Below are positions 13,172 through 25,932 of a stretch of DNA of 64,000 nt, piece by piece. Within the stretch, counting starts at the first letter, position 1. Each line of letters starts with the position of its first letter. The stretch is from Lineus longissimus. Lineage: Eukaryota > Nemertea > Pilidiophora > Heteronemertea > Lineidae. The notes under the pieces were generated by a model. That model worked only from the letters and a program-made list of their open reading frames with translations. It ran no database searches and was not told the origin of the DNA. The DNA is taken from NCBI RefSeq assembly GCF_910592395.1, contig NC_088313.1, positions 19,856,437 to 19,920,436 of the forward strand, written 5' to 3'. A program made the translations under genes and the position numbers.

Positions 13172-14052
13172 ATAGCTTATTGGGGACCAGTATCATTAGG
13201 AAGCATTCACCACTTAGATGAGACTGTCCTCACAGGTCTGGAGGAGCCGACTGAAAGAGACCAAGGACATGGTGCATTGTTGAGTTGTGTCTGCGTCCTC
13301 GTACTCCCTTGGAGAGATTGTCGCCTGGCATATTGGGGACCAGAATCGTCAGGAAGCATTCACAACTTGGATGAGACAGTCCTCACAGGTCTGGAGGAGC
13401 CGACTGAAAGAGACCAAGGACATGATGCATTGTTGAGTTGTGTCTGCGTCCTCGTACTCCCTGGGAGAGATTGTCGCCTTGCATATTGGGGACCAGAATC
13501 GTCAGGAAGCATTCATAACTTGGATGAGACTGTCCTCATGGGTCTGGAGGAGCCGACTGAAAGAGACCAAGGACATGATACATTGTTGAGTTGTGACTGC
13601 GTCCTCGTACTCCCTGGGAGAGATTGTCACTTTGCATATTGGGGACCAGTATCACGAGGAAGCATTCACAACTTAGATGAGACATTCCTCACAGGTCTGG
13701 AGGAGCCGACTGAAAGAGACCAAGAACATGATGCATTGCTGAGTTGTGACTGCGTCCTCGTACTCCCTGGGAGAGATTGTCGCCTTGCATATTGGGGACC
13801 AATATCGTCGGAAGCATTCACAACTTGGATGAGACAGTCCTCACAGGTCTGGAGGAGCCGACTGAAAGAGACCAAGGACATGATGCATTGTTGTGTTGTG
13901 ACTGTGTCCTCGTACTCCCTGGGAGAGATTGTCACCCTGCTTATTGGGGACCAGTATCAGTAGGAAGCATTCATAACTTGGATGAGACTGTCCTGACTAG
14001 AGTGTTGTCCCAGGGTCTGGAGGAACTGCCACAAAGAGACCAAGGACATTAA
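13172..14052 (+). repeat. 153-bp tandem repeat array, about 5.8 copies, open in one frame
   Basis: Direct reading shows copies with the anchor TGAGTTGTG at 13281, 13434, 13587 and 13740 (exactly 153 bp apart) and a diverged copy at 13892 (152 bp). Because 153 is a multiple of three and the unit lacks stops in one frame, a 51-residue repeat containing AYWGP and LDETVLTGLEEPTERDQ-type text stays open for 228 codons from 13277. One base is missing in the fifth copy near 13810, shifting the frame; the same repeat text continues in the next frame to 14052. No splice context, upstream start or homology supports a protein, so I call a minisatellite. Confidence 0.85.
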
Positions 14053-15462
14053 ATTGTTGGGAAACAGGCAGGTGGAATAACTGACCAAGAATTGAATGGA
14101 AGATTAAAATCGTCCATCCAAAGCGGATTGTTTCTTTGTCCACGATGACTGGACATTCAGGGATCTCACTTGACATTTCCACTTCCACTTTTTGTCAGGA
14201 GTCTCCGTCTTCAGTAAGACAGAAGCTCTACTAAATGCAGAAGCATAAAGTCAAAGGATCGGTACAGTTCAGGATGTGGTCCCAAAACTTGAATTAAGGT
14301 TGCGTTACCTGCACTCAAGGCAATTGGGGATACCAAACCCAACTCGAGTCGGCTGGACCAGGGGTCTGATCAGAGAGAAAGACTTGAATTTCTTGTTTTC
14401 GACTTTTATTTTCATATCAACAGCCTATTTACATGACTACTTTGTCCAGAATTGTTAGATTGATGTTACATGTCGTACAAAAATGTACACTATTGATCCG
14501 AAGCATTTTTCTCTCATCAAAACTACGTTCTTCTATGTTCAAGTAAAATACCACCATCTAACTTCGAAGTTTTTTGAGCGTGGGTTATTATAGAAAACTT
14601 TGCCATACGAAATGGGTAGTTTCAAAGATGACATTTCTACAAATGCTAGAACAATTGACAACTTTAATTCACTATAAATTGAAACTTATATCACAACATA
14701 TGAATAGTAAACAATTGAAAAGATCTGAAAGGCCCCTTTTCAATTAATCATGAATTTTCCGTTCCTATTGTTAGTGAGCGAGCTGTCCCCTCAAAAATAT
14801 CACACAGCAAATAGGAAGACACAAAAATCACCAAAATGGAAGTTTTTAATTTTCAAATTCCTGGAGCAATGTCAAATTTATAAGGAGGGATATGTTCTAC
14901 CATCAATCGATTTTTCAACTTCAGAACTAACATATTTAGTTATCCAATCCTTAATCACATAATTTGAAGATCAACAGGACACAACTGATTAAAACACAAG
15001 AATATATGGCTGCTGGCATAATTTAAGTAACACCTCCATATAACAGAATCCCATGTGCTCCTGGCTGCCAGGATTACCATATGCAAGGCACAAAGCAATG
15101 CAATGTCTCCCATACTCATCTCGGTACAGCACTGTTTACAATATTTACAATACCAACAATTCATGGACTTTGCAGTCACTAAAGATTTCTGGAGCGCAAC
15201 AGCAATCACATTCATTTCAAAACCACTTTTCTATTTTACAGGTTGTCTTATTAAGTCATACAACACTGCAATATAATTTTTTTACTGCATACACAGTGTT
15301 GATTTATGTTGGTATTGGAATGAAAGGGCTATTGCGACCACGTCTCTATACACAAGACTAGCTATTGCACAATCATCATTCAACACAATGGCACCTTTGA
15401 ATGCATGATAATGCTCACAGTAATATAGCACCTCTATTGTGGAATATTACAGTCCAAGTGAG
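14053..15462 (-). other. Probable 3' UTR of OGA and adjacent intergenic DNA
   Basis: No coding sequence is seen. On the minus strand, ATTAAA complements lie near 14654 and 14845 and an AATAAA complement at 14405-14410, so the OGA transcript could end in any of these. The most distal would give a 3' UTR of about 1.05 kb. Confidence 0.4.
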
Positions 15463-18400
15463 CTAAATTGCACGAGCCAAGATCATGGTGTTTTCTGGAA
15501 TGTGACTGATCATACCGGAAACGTCAAAGAATCCCAATTTGGTGTAGAATTCAACGATATGTTTATCTCCCACGCACACTTCACAGTGGACTCCATGTGA
15601 GCCATTGGCTTTGAGGGCGGACAGCACACAGGCAAGAAGACGTTTCACGGTCGAGGCATCATCAAGTCTTTCAGGAAGAACATCAATACGGATCTGCGAC
15701 GGGTAGCGGGCGTACAGATCTTCAGATGGCCGATTACGCTTCTCATAGAAGCTCATAATGATTTCCTGAAATATCAGAAATAATTTAAGGCATTTGAAAC
15801 TACAAACGAGTTTAGGAATTTAGGTCACAGATTGTCAAGTAAAACTAGTTGTCTCCAGCAATATTAGAGGGCCACAACATCCGAGCCAATCTTGGCAGAA
15901 CACTTACCTCTGCAGGAGTGAGGTCCTTGATAGCCTTCTTGGCTGGTTTCTTGTATTTCCTCCTCATGGCTCCTATCCATTCTCCATCGTGCTTGGCATA
16001 GAAGCTCTTCACATCCAAGACAGCCAAGGCGTAAGCACAGATGCCAACATCATCATCGATCACGAAGCTATACTGGGGTGAAAGTGACAAGATGCCACCA
16101 ACCAGCCTGGAAGGAAATGAACAAATTTTAACCAGGCCCAGAGTCTGAACAGGGGGGGGGGGGGACATTACTTCACTAACTTCCGAAATCAAGCAATGCA
16201 CTTTTATAGCAACCTTCAATGCACCATCATGGAATTGTTGACTGGAGACACATGAAAATGGTGCAAACTTGCTAGAAAATGAGCAAGGGTCTTGATTGAG
16301 TCAAACACTTGTCATCAAAGATATAATTTGCCCCCCAGAGACAAGTCTTCATGCTAAACTTACTTGTCAGCAATCAGGTTGGGGTGATCAGGGAAGATGT
16401 CAGTTCCATCCATTCCATCATCACAAGTCTTGCGACACAGATGATAGGCAGACTCCTGGAAAGAAGAGAGAACATGGTAAACTCACCAGGTATTTGAACA
16501 GGTTGTACCACTCAGCAAATGAATTGTAAACCACTTTGTTTAAACATTTGAGCTTTTTTCAGTAGCATTAAAGGCTCAGCATATTGAACATTCAAAATCC
16601 ATGACATGAGACATGTTTCAATCATACTTCCAGCTTTATTCCAACATGAAGAACACTGTTTTTAGAACTGATCCCTAAGAAAGATGGAGAAGTCATTACG
16701 TGTACATACCTCATCTGAAGGCAAGTAAGGGCGAACGACGTAAACCCTTGACATAGGTTTCTCTGGTGCTTTCAACATGAACAAGTCGTGGGCACTATCA
16801 AGGGGTAGCATACGCTAGAAATGGGAGAAAACAGCACACAATAAGTCTTTGACTTCGCAACAGATTTACCCTGGAGAGAGAAAGTACGTGTTTCATAGAT
16901 GACGGGCAAGAACCCTATCAACAAGTACAATGAACACTAAGGCATACTAATAACAGAACTTTTTGAAATTTGTTCCATTGTCATTTTTAAAATGTTAATA
17001 GGGTTCTCTTTTTGTTTATTATCAATGGTATCTCTGGGAACTCATGCACTGTTACCATCAAGATCACCAAGCATTATCACCTGCGCCTGCTAACGGAGAG
17101 CTCACTGCAAGAATATGGACTGATGAGTGAAGTGCATGGACATTAGGTCAAAAGCTGACGGTCAGGGGCCAAAAAGAAAACATTTTCATTCATGCTAAAG
17201 ATTAATGAATAAAGCATCATTCACTTCGAAAATGACTTCACTTCCTAACCATTTTCATTGCTAATAGACAATGAAAAACAAGACGATAATAACTAAAACA
17301 CCCCTGAAAATAACAACCAGCTTTAATTGACAGGCTATGTCCATGCATGTTTCCACTCATGTGTCCATTTGCAGTGCCGGAAAGAACAACATAACGCATC
17401 CAGACTCCTCAATGCATCTCACTGAAAATGAAATTGTGTCAGTATATGTTTCAGTCTAGAGAAATGGCACAGTTCTCATTCATATTTACCATATCCAGAG
17501 ACAACCAGACCAGCATTTTTGTCAGTCAGATTTGAAGCAGGTTGAAATTTTGGAGCGCAGGGCAAACTAAGCGCAGTTTTCCCTTTCAAAATTTTAACCA
17601 GGACTATCAAACCTAACCTAACATCAGATAGTGCAGCCAACAATGCTGTGTTGAGAACCACCAATGACCTACAACTGGGTAAAAGATGATTATTTGTGCC
17701 ATTTCTCTACAACTGTTTCGCGCGTCCGCAGCAGTTAGCAGAGCCCAGGTGGTGATGCAAGGTGATCGAAGCTGCAAATTACAACAGTAAATAATATTAA
17801 AAGAGCGTCATCTCTGAAAGTGGTATCAAAGGTTAAAGTGAACAAAAAAAGGACCGACTATCTGTACAGGACATATAGATAATACATCCAAATTGCGAAT
17901 ATACATACTTGGAACTCGGCTTGTAGGCCACCTCGGAAAACCCAGGGTTCTTGGTCTCCATTCATAAAAGCTTCCTTGTAACCTTTAGTGGCCCCTAAAT
18001 TATAAACAAGACAATATTAAACGTCTAATGTGGATCCCAGGCCAAAGTTTTTTTTACTCACAAGATCTATAATGTAAAAGCAATTAATGTGTTTGAAAAG
18101 TTGGTCCACCTGCTGCAAGAGTTACTGCAGAGGTCAGAGACAAACGACACGAATGAATTCTTCTGCAAGTAAATGCGCTAGCCAGTATCTGGGTGAGATA
18201 TGTGGCTGAGGAGGCAATGGCAGAATCAGGAAAAGTGCATTTCTTCTATCACAGCAAAATCAGCATCAATGCCATCAGACCAAACAAATAAAAAAGATTT
18301 TTTAAATATTTTGTTTTGCTTTTTCATTTGTCTTTTGCTTTTTTCTGCAAGACTCTGCCATATTCAACAAAGACATCATAATATCGGTACTGGTAGGTCA

Positions 18401-21400
18401 GCAATAAAAGTTCTAGATACGCGCAAGCCACATGTTTACTTTCTACTTGGTACAGGGGATGGGGCAATATAAAAAGCGCGCTGAAAGAAAAATATTATGG
18501 GACAGGGGAACAGATACACAAGTTGATCAAATCTGTAACCAGAAATTATGACCAGTTTCAGTAATAATATTAACCTCAGGAATTCATAGAAGTACCAGAA
18601 ATGATGAAAATGCACAACCCTTCCTTCCCACTCTTCAATGATATCTTGATCATAAACAGCGAAGTCACCCAGAAGTGCCCACCTCATGCATGTTTACTCC
18701 ACAATCCCTTTGATTATAACATAAGCAGAGACGGGGCCCGTCCAACACAGACGTAGGTTTCTACCTACGTAACAAGTTGGCACCACAGAGGGGCAGAGTC
18801 TATGTACAATGGATGCAGGTACATCTTTGAAGTCCTGAGTTGGGTGAAACTGGTTTATTACTTTATGTATCCAAAGAATTCAGACACAAATGCCATCTGA
18901 ATTTTTAAACCTGCTTGAAAACAAAACTATTAGTAATATCAAATAGGGCAGACTTGATGATTTTCCTCTCAAAACAAGTTAGCACGCAAACGCAGAGCTT
19001 CCAAACCGAACGCAGCGCCATGTGGCTTTGGGGCGAACGCGCGCAGCTTTACCTACCACTTGTACTTAATATTGAAATGTAAATAAAATGAATATTTTAC
19101 TCCCAGATGCGTACATGTAAATGCTCTTGTCAGGTAACACACACTGATATATGGCAGATGTCCCATTTCTGTTTAAAAGAAGAAAAAGAGGAAAAGTGGG
19201 ATTAGTAAGTTTCTTTTGTGTTTGTTGCTGTAAGAGAATAGATATTAGATCACATAATAAGGTATGGATTCATACATATTAGTTCATTATGACAGGGCTC
19301 AACTGAGCAACAGCGATTACACGTTGCTGGAAAAATGTAAAGCCAAAAATGTGGGTCGTTGGTCTTACAAAAAACATTAATTTACTCGTGACCATGTCTG
19401 TATGAATCCATTATAATTGGAACACTGTTCATTAACAGGAGCAGTTTCATCAGCACAAAGGAAGGACTAAGTGGAAGATTCTTTCAATGGTCTCAGAGGC
19501 AGTAATGTACTATTCTGGCAGTAGTATTTTACCACATGCCATTTGATTAAGAGGGAAAGAGACAGCACAGTAATTTCCTACACTTTTTTCATAAGTACCA
19601 ATGTATTGTTGTTACAACCAAAGATACTGTTTACAACAGACAGTGAAACATTTGAGTAATGCAAGTCATGTCAAGCAAGCAGTCAAAATATCTGTCGTAA
19701 TATTTTTTACCTCAGTTCACAGGTTGACAAGAAACCGTATTCAACAGACAGGGGTAAAGTTGGTGAATGTTTTCACAGCTGGAGCACACATTGGATTTTC
19801 AAACTGATCAAATTTGCCAGTGGTCTGCACTTAAACAATCACAAGGGTCTGCTTAGCGAAAAGCAGTAGGAATGGTGTTAAGTCATCTGAAAAGAATCAT
19901 AACAGGGTTTGACCATGGCTAACCTGCGTTAGAATTGGGCACAAAAGCGACCCCAAAGAAGACCTCCCCCAAATTTTATTACTCACTGGTATCGTTTTGG
20001 TATCATGCACTGGCTCCCAGCAAAACTTGTTGAGCCAGGGAAGATATCAAACACACTTTGTACAATTCATTGACAAGAAGATGTAGAACTGGAAGGATCT
20101 ACAAATCATGGCAAGTGGTGCCACTGCCCAATGACACTAAAACCAGATTACCCATCATTTCAAACCCTGTTTTCTGTATTAATTAATACAGCAAGGAAGC
20201 AATAGTGATCGAAATGCAACTTTGGGTCATTCAAGACAATGAAAGAAACATGTGGGTTGATTAAACTAGACGGCCTTCCCGAGGTTTTTATCTATCACAC
20301 GACAACAAGGTTTAGAGATTCTCATTTGCACCCACTTCCAGATGCATGACATACCTGGCACTTACACCAGGACATACCCAAAAGTTCACTTTTAATCAGA
20401 AGTCTGTTATCCTACGAAGTACATGTGGTAACAACTGAATACACTGATCTCAAAAAAGGTCCAAAATCTTTCGAACAGACTACTTCTTGGTTTTGAACTT
20501 TTGAGTCTTTAGAGGTGGAAATACCATAATCGGCACCCTCAGTGAGCACGGCAATAATTAACAATGCCAAGAAGTACCCAAAACATTTTCATCACTACCG
20601 CTTCATCTGACAAATTCGGTAAAAACACAATGCATATATCGTGCATTAATCAAGTGCAAACCTCGGACGAATCTGGTCAAAGAGAACCAATGAAACCCAG
20701 ATACCTTATCAGTTTGAAGCTGTGAAGAAATGAAGGACTTAAGTGGGACGTAAGGAAGGGAAACTGCATACTGTTAATCAACAGCCACCAATTTAGAACA
20801 ATTGCCATAAATATTTTGAAGTGATAAGTGCTTTCTCAGGAAAGCATTTTAGTTAAGTTTCTTCATAGTCCCATTGTAGATTGTTGAATTACTTTTGCTA
20901 TGTTCATTCATTCATTGCCAGTATTCCTGTCCTGGATAAGATCAGACTTCAGGTTTCTTTTGGTAGTTTCTCCATATGATTTTGATGAACTTTTTAAACT
21001 TTATTGGCTTTGTTATTGCCGTGGATTATCCATTTTGTTGGAATGGACAGTTTTTGTCGTCACAGGACATGTCCCATGCTATGGGATGTCGAGATGTATA
21101 AGACTTTCATTCAATTTGAAGCTCAGCCATCATCACTAACTGAGAGGTAACACATCGTGACTCTCCCATAGAGAAGAGGATATGACCCATGAACTGAATG
21201 AAGGATGTCACTTGGCTTTTAATCGGACTGGAAAACTTACCAAGCCACTTGATGAAGGAGTTTAAGAGACATAACACACCCCTCATGTCCCAAATGTATG
21301 GGTAGAGGTCATAGAGAAGACTCCTGTTGGGGATTTTGAACAGTCGATCACACATATCACACAGCTGTTTCACAAAGGCATCAAACTTGCCAGCTCGCTC

Positions 21401-24400
21401 CTTCCATTCTTTCACCTGAAGTAAAACAGAAACGTAAGGTTCAAAGTCACACTTTTGAATGCCGACTTCCAAGATACTGTCAAATGTTGTGAGTATACTG
21501 CAGGAGTCGTCCAATCCTGGGACTATCTATGCCCTTCTATAGTTTATGTTCAGAAGACAATACCGCGGACAACTGTAAACCAGCACTTGCCCTCCTGCAA
21601 CAAGGTTAAATGTTCCTTTTTCTAAAACAATTCTATAAGGACAAGAGGACCAACGCATTACTACTTACCTGTTCACTGGATGGATCCTGCTCGGCAGTGC
21701 TGTCTGTAATTAGATTAGCGTTTGTCTTCAACCAATGGAATTCATCCAGAAGTTCAACGGCCTTTGATCCATGTGCGTATGGCAGATAAAAGAGATCCAC
21801 TAACACTGAGACGTCACACTCTGTTAGGCGCTCCTCCTTTGTTCGAGAAGTATTATCACAGTTAGATTCAATGTCAACCTGCATTAACTCAAGTTCATTC
21901 TTATTTGACTTAGGACAGGAAGCCGAGGGAACAACTTCCATCGGTTCTGGAATAGAGTCCAATTCGCTCACACCACTACTACTGGCAGTTTCAGAGTCCA
22001 CTAGACTATTGACTGGATTCATGACTGGTTGCAGATATGAATCATTCACATTTACTTCGTTTATATTGTTCAAGTTGTTAATGCTGAGTTCTAGGTTCAG
22101 ATTGTCGATTGGCACAGGGATTCCACTGCTGGAGACCTGAGTTGTTGGCGTCACAGTCATGCAAGTGTTCACATTTGGTTGGAATGTCGTTGGAGCCATT
22201 GAGACCGGTGTAGAGGCAGAATTCTTTGAACTTGATGAAGACTTGGCAACGTAGAACTCTGGTAACCATTCGTTGATTGCTACTTTAAGGGCATGTTTTG
22301 GTGAATACCCCATGGCGAGCTTCGCGGAAAGGTCACTGTCAGTTTCACTCTCTGTCTCTAGTTTTATGTCGGCACTCACTGGGCTATCAGCTGCAAGATG
22401 AGAACATATTGAATGAAGCATGATTATTTTCTGTGTTACCAGTTTACACGAATTTACTCTCATGGTAAACCTATTCAGTTCAGGGAGACTGAACATTGGA
22501 AAACAGTTCGAAATAACATTTGTCAATGTTTTTCATAACATACCTGGAACACTCTCACTTTTGTTAGCACCAGGTCCAGACTTGCTCCACTGAGCCAAGG
22601 TATGCAAGGCAATAAAGTTGGCTTCATATTCACAGTTGGGGTTTGTCAATACTCCGTTCAGATGTGGAATAATATCAGTGGATCGCCCTTCGTAAGGCCC
22701 GAGGAATAAGCGCTTTTGGTCATAGTCATTTGCATGGATATTATCCCAAATAACAGGTGATCTCTTCAGAACTGTCGCGATTGCCTCGAGAGAGTCAACA
22801 GATATACTCTTGGAGATTACTTTGCTGCCTGAAAGAGAGAACAAAATGAGTCAAAAATAATAATTATACTTTCGCAATAAGCAAATATTCACAGTTACCT
22901 AATACTTTAATATCACAATTTCAGCCACGCTGATACAACCAGCATCTTGATGTTTGCCAAATGCTACAAATGGCCGAGCAGTGCCACACCTGGACGTTTG
23001 CCACATAATTCTTGCAGGGAAAAATCGGTAATTTTAGGTAAAGTCAAAATTATTATCAAGATTATGCAGAGAGAAGTGTTGTTATCGGGTTTGATCCTAA
23101 TAACAGACTACTTTGAAATAAAATGCCTGTTTACCTGTCCACATAATATCAATGCCTGGCAGTAGTTTGCTGCCAATTGTTGTTAAGTATTCTGATGTGG
23201 CCACATTTGGGAAGGCCCGAGAGGCACAATATTCTGAAAAAGAAACACATTTTGAGTATCATTCCAGAGTGTCTTGCTCTTTTATGACATATTACGATGA
23301 TCCTTGCCATGACGCGTGTCTACTTATTTTATGAAATTGACGTCCTTGGCGACAAGAGCAAAGGTTTGATTTTGATTTATGAACTGGTACAAGACTAGAG
23401 ATATAAATGAAATGGATTTCGACAGACTTGACAAGCATTTAAAACAAAGTGTTACAATACAAAAGCATCCTTGGATACTTCCGCAGCAAGAAGTCACAAT
23501 GAATATATTTATCTAAGATGAACTTCAATTCAAGTGATTCACAACTTAAGATTCAAACTGCAGTACATGTATTTACCTGTTGGACAGAATAAGAATTTGA
23601 GCTGGCCCAAATGTTGAAAGATCTCATTTGTGACGGACACCTGAGCATGAGCAAATGACTGGAACATTTCCTTATCTGCTTCACACATCTCTGACTCTAT
23701 GTCGTCAAAGAGCAGGGCGAAGGCAGTGCACCCAAACTGAGACACCTGTTCCAGTTTTCTTTTGAGGGAGGTCACATCTTTGGTACTGGAGAATGTGATG
23801 TCAATGCCGGGAGAAATAGCATACATGAATGTCACATTGTTTTCCTGAGCGGCTTCCACGAGATTTGTCAAGTGTTCTGAAAAGATTTATCATTATATCA
23901 ATACCGATTTAGTTGAACGATGAAGTCGGATCTGATATTAGTGACAAGACAATGGCTATTTCACAGTACTGTTAAGTGTTATAAAGTGTGATAATAAATG
24001 TACAACATTAAATCTTAATCTATTTCTCAAGGTGGTCAGCCTTCGCCATCTATCATTACCACCAAACACTACCAAACTGCTGCAGACTTATTGCATCTTT
24101 CTTCATCCTTTTTTGGCATGGGATAAAAAGACGTACCTGCTTCCTCCACGGAGTACAAGTCCCTCCAATAAGCCCTATGTTTGTAGTCATCTTTTGGAGC
24201 ATACAAGTAGGTGTTCAAGCCAAACTTGTTCATCTTCTTGAAAAGATCTTTCCTTTGCTCTGATGTCCATGGTCGGCCATAGAAACCTGAAATCGAACAA
24301 CAGTGAGTGAGAACAGATATCTAGGTTGAGGTTTCGCTCAAAAAGATGATGATTTTGTGCTAGCCCCAATGCTTAATGCATGTATCAAAAAAAGGCACGT

Positions 24401-25046
24401 CGTGACGACACTACTTGCAACAGAGCATCTGGAGTTTGTCCATCGTAATTTTTCATGACATTTCTTCAATGCTACTAAAATTTTCTAGCCGTGCCCGATG
24501 CCATAGGCATAGCCAGCATAGGCTAGGGTCTGAAACATCAGGCCGTTTTCGTTTTTAAAACGCATGGACAAAATTGACAATCAATTTGAGGTAGATTTGA
24601 TGAAAATCCAAGAGCAATTGTGAAAATGAGAGCGATTTTCAAGATTTCTCATAATTTTGAACGAGACGTGACGTCACATGATCATGTGATACTGAAGGTC
24701 GACATCACATGTACAGACCCACAGTCAGTGCAGTGGTAGGCCTATGCCAGCGCCTCCAATCCACACCACCAAACGCCAAAGTTTCAACTTTAAACCAAAA
24801 GGCGAATGCGCGGTGCAGTACAAATGTCTGATGAGAACATGGAGAAATACCTCGATGCAGAAAAGCTGCATTCGACCGACAAAAACTTGTGGTTGTTTGG
24901 GGTGCGGCACAACAACCAACCATCATTATAATATAGGCCAGGGCATCCATAGGCTAGCACCACAAAAATTTCAACCCATTTTTACCTTCCACAACACCGC
25001 AGAGAAAATTTCCATTTGCAGAATTGAACTGTGTAGAGCCCGTCAT
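15463..25046 (-). CDS. OGA: Protein O-GlcNAcase (GH84 hydrolase with C-terminal acetyltransferase-like domain)
   Basis: Removes O-linked GlcNAc from Ser/Thr of nuclear and cytosolic proteins. Twelve coding exons, all phase-consistent: 24986-25046, 24137-24286, 23577-23876, 23135-23233, 22544-22828, 21669-22390, 21241-21415, 17909-17994, 16710-16814, 16364-16455, 15908-16106, 15463-15765; 2,577 nt, 858 aa (human 916). Exon 1 is tiny and reads to FLCGVVEG, joined to FYGRPW in exon 2 exactly as in vertebrates; this decides the start at 25046, with an in-frame TGA and TAA just upstream. The catalytic pair sits in ALLFDD (Asp128 and Asp129, equivalent to human 174/175), and [17 protein letters not shown] is intact in exon 5. 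Exon 6 encodes a Ser/Thr/Asn-rich disordered insert that diverges from human, followed by the stalk (LADLFYLPY-like [25 protein letters not shown]) and the pseudo-acetyltransferase tail ([19 protein letters not shown]). The 3.2-kb intron 17995-21240 holds nothing recognisable. Complete and apparently functional. Confidence 0.97.
17995..21240 (-). other. Large intron of OGA
   Basis: Coding phase passes cleanly from the exon ending at 21241 to the exon starting at 17994, so no exon need be missing. The intron contains only short, unsupported open frames and an 8-bp-arm inverted repeat (ACGTAGGT...ACCTACGT) near 18751-18770. Confidence 0.7.
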
Positions 25047-25460
25047 CTCGATTACCATCAGACTTCTGGTAAAACAACGGCCTTATCACACCAAAATCGG
25101 CGAAACTTGAAGCTAAAAATGTCTGGCATATATACTCGATTAAGCCGATTCGTCGTTTCTGCTCACTCGGAATTGTGAATAAATTAATGTAATGAAAATT
25201 TTGTTAGAATAGTTTTGAATGGCTCCGATTCGTCCTGGCCAAAAAATGGTCCAATCCAATAGCTTGTTACAAATATCCTGATTATTCGGGCGCCTTCGAC
25301 AATCCATCGAAAACTGGATAGAACTGGAATTTAATCATGTGACTATCACGTGATTCAATTACCATTTTGCACCCGTGTTTACAAACACTACCACGTGATC
25401 AGGTAGTTCCATTCCATTTCTAAACACGAGTCGGGGCGCGCGGGAGGGGGAGAGTGGGGA

Positions 25461-25494
<34 letters not shown>

Positions 25495-25932
25495 GGGGAG
25501 CTAATCCATATGTCCATGAATCTGAAAATTTTTGCGCTTTCCCCCAATGCACTGAAACATGTCAGATGGGGGGGGGGGGGGGGGAATCCCCAAATCCACT
25601 GGCTAAACAGGAGGGGAGTTGGGGGACTCAGCTCCAATGCACTGGCTGAAAAATGTCGGAAGGACGGGGGTTGGGGGCGGGGGGGGGCTACCCCATGTCA
25701 AACAGTTGTGTGAGTTCACTAGAGCTTGTACTTTACACATTAGTATAAAAATGCTCCAGCATGATGCCTGAGCAGAAAGCCCCCTACAAGCACAGCAGCT
25801 TCGGGAACCAGAGTTAGGCCTGGAAGAATTTCCTAGCCCAGTGTAAAGAGTAGCAGAACCCTAAGAGCAGCAACCCAATGAAGAAAAGCTGTTTAGGGAA
25901 AATATGACCAAAACTGATATTTGTGCTTTAAA
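25047..25932. other. OGA upstream region with G homopolymers
   Basis: Sequence just 5' of the OGA start codon. It carries a run of 31 G at 25463-25493, a run of 17 G at 25568-25584 and several shorter G tracts to about 25687 on the plus strand (C on the OGA sense strand). From about 25696 to 25755 lies a module also found at 59,066-59,122. No TATA box is obvious. Confidence 0.6.
25696..25755 (+). repeat. Flanking module shared with the 59-kb minisatellite locus
   Basis: This segment (GTCAAACAGTTGTGTGAG followed by TTCACTAGAGCTTGTACTT) matches 59,066-59,122 with only scattered differences. Both copies lie next to arrays of the same 68-bp minisatellite in the same orientation: this one before the array, the other after it. 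Confidence 0.8.
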
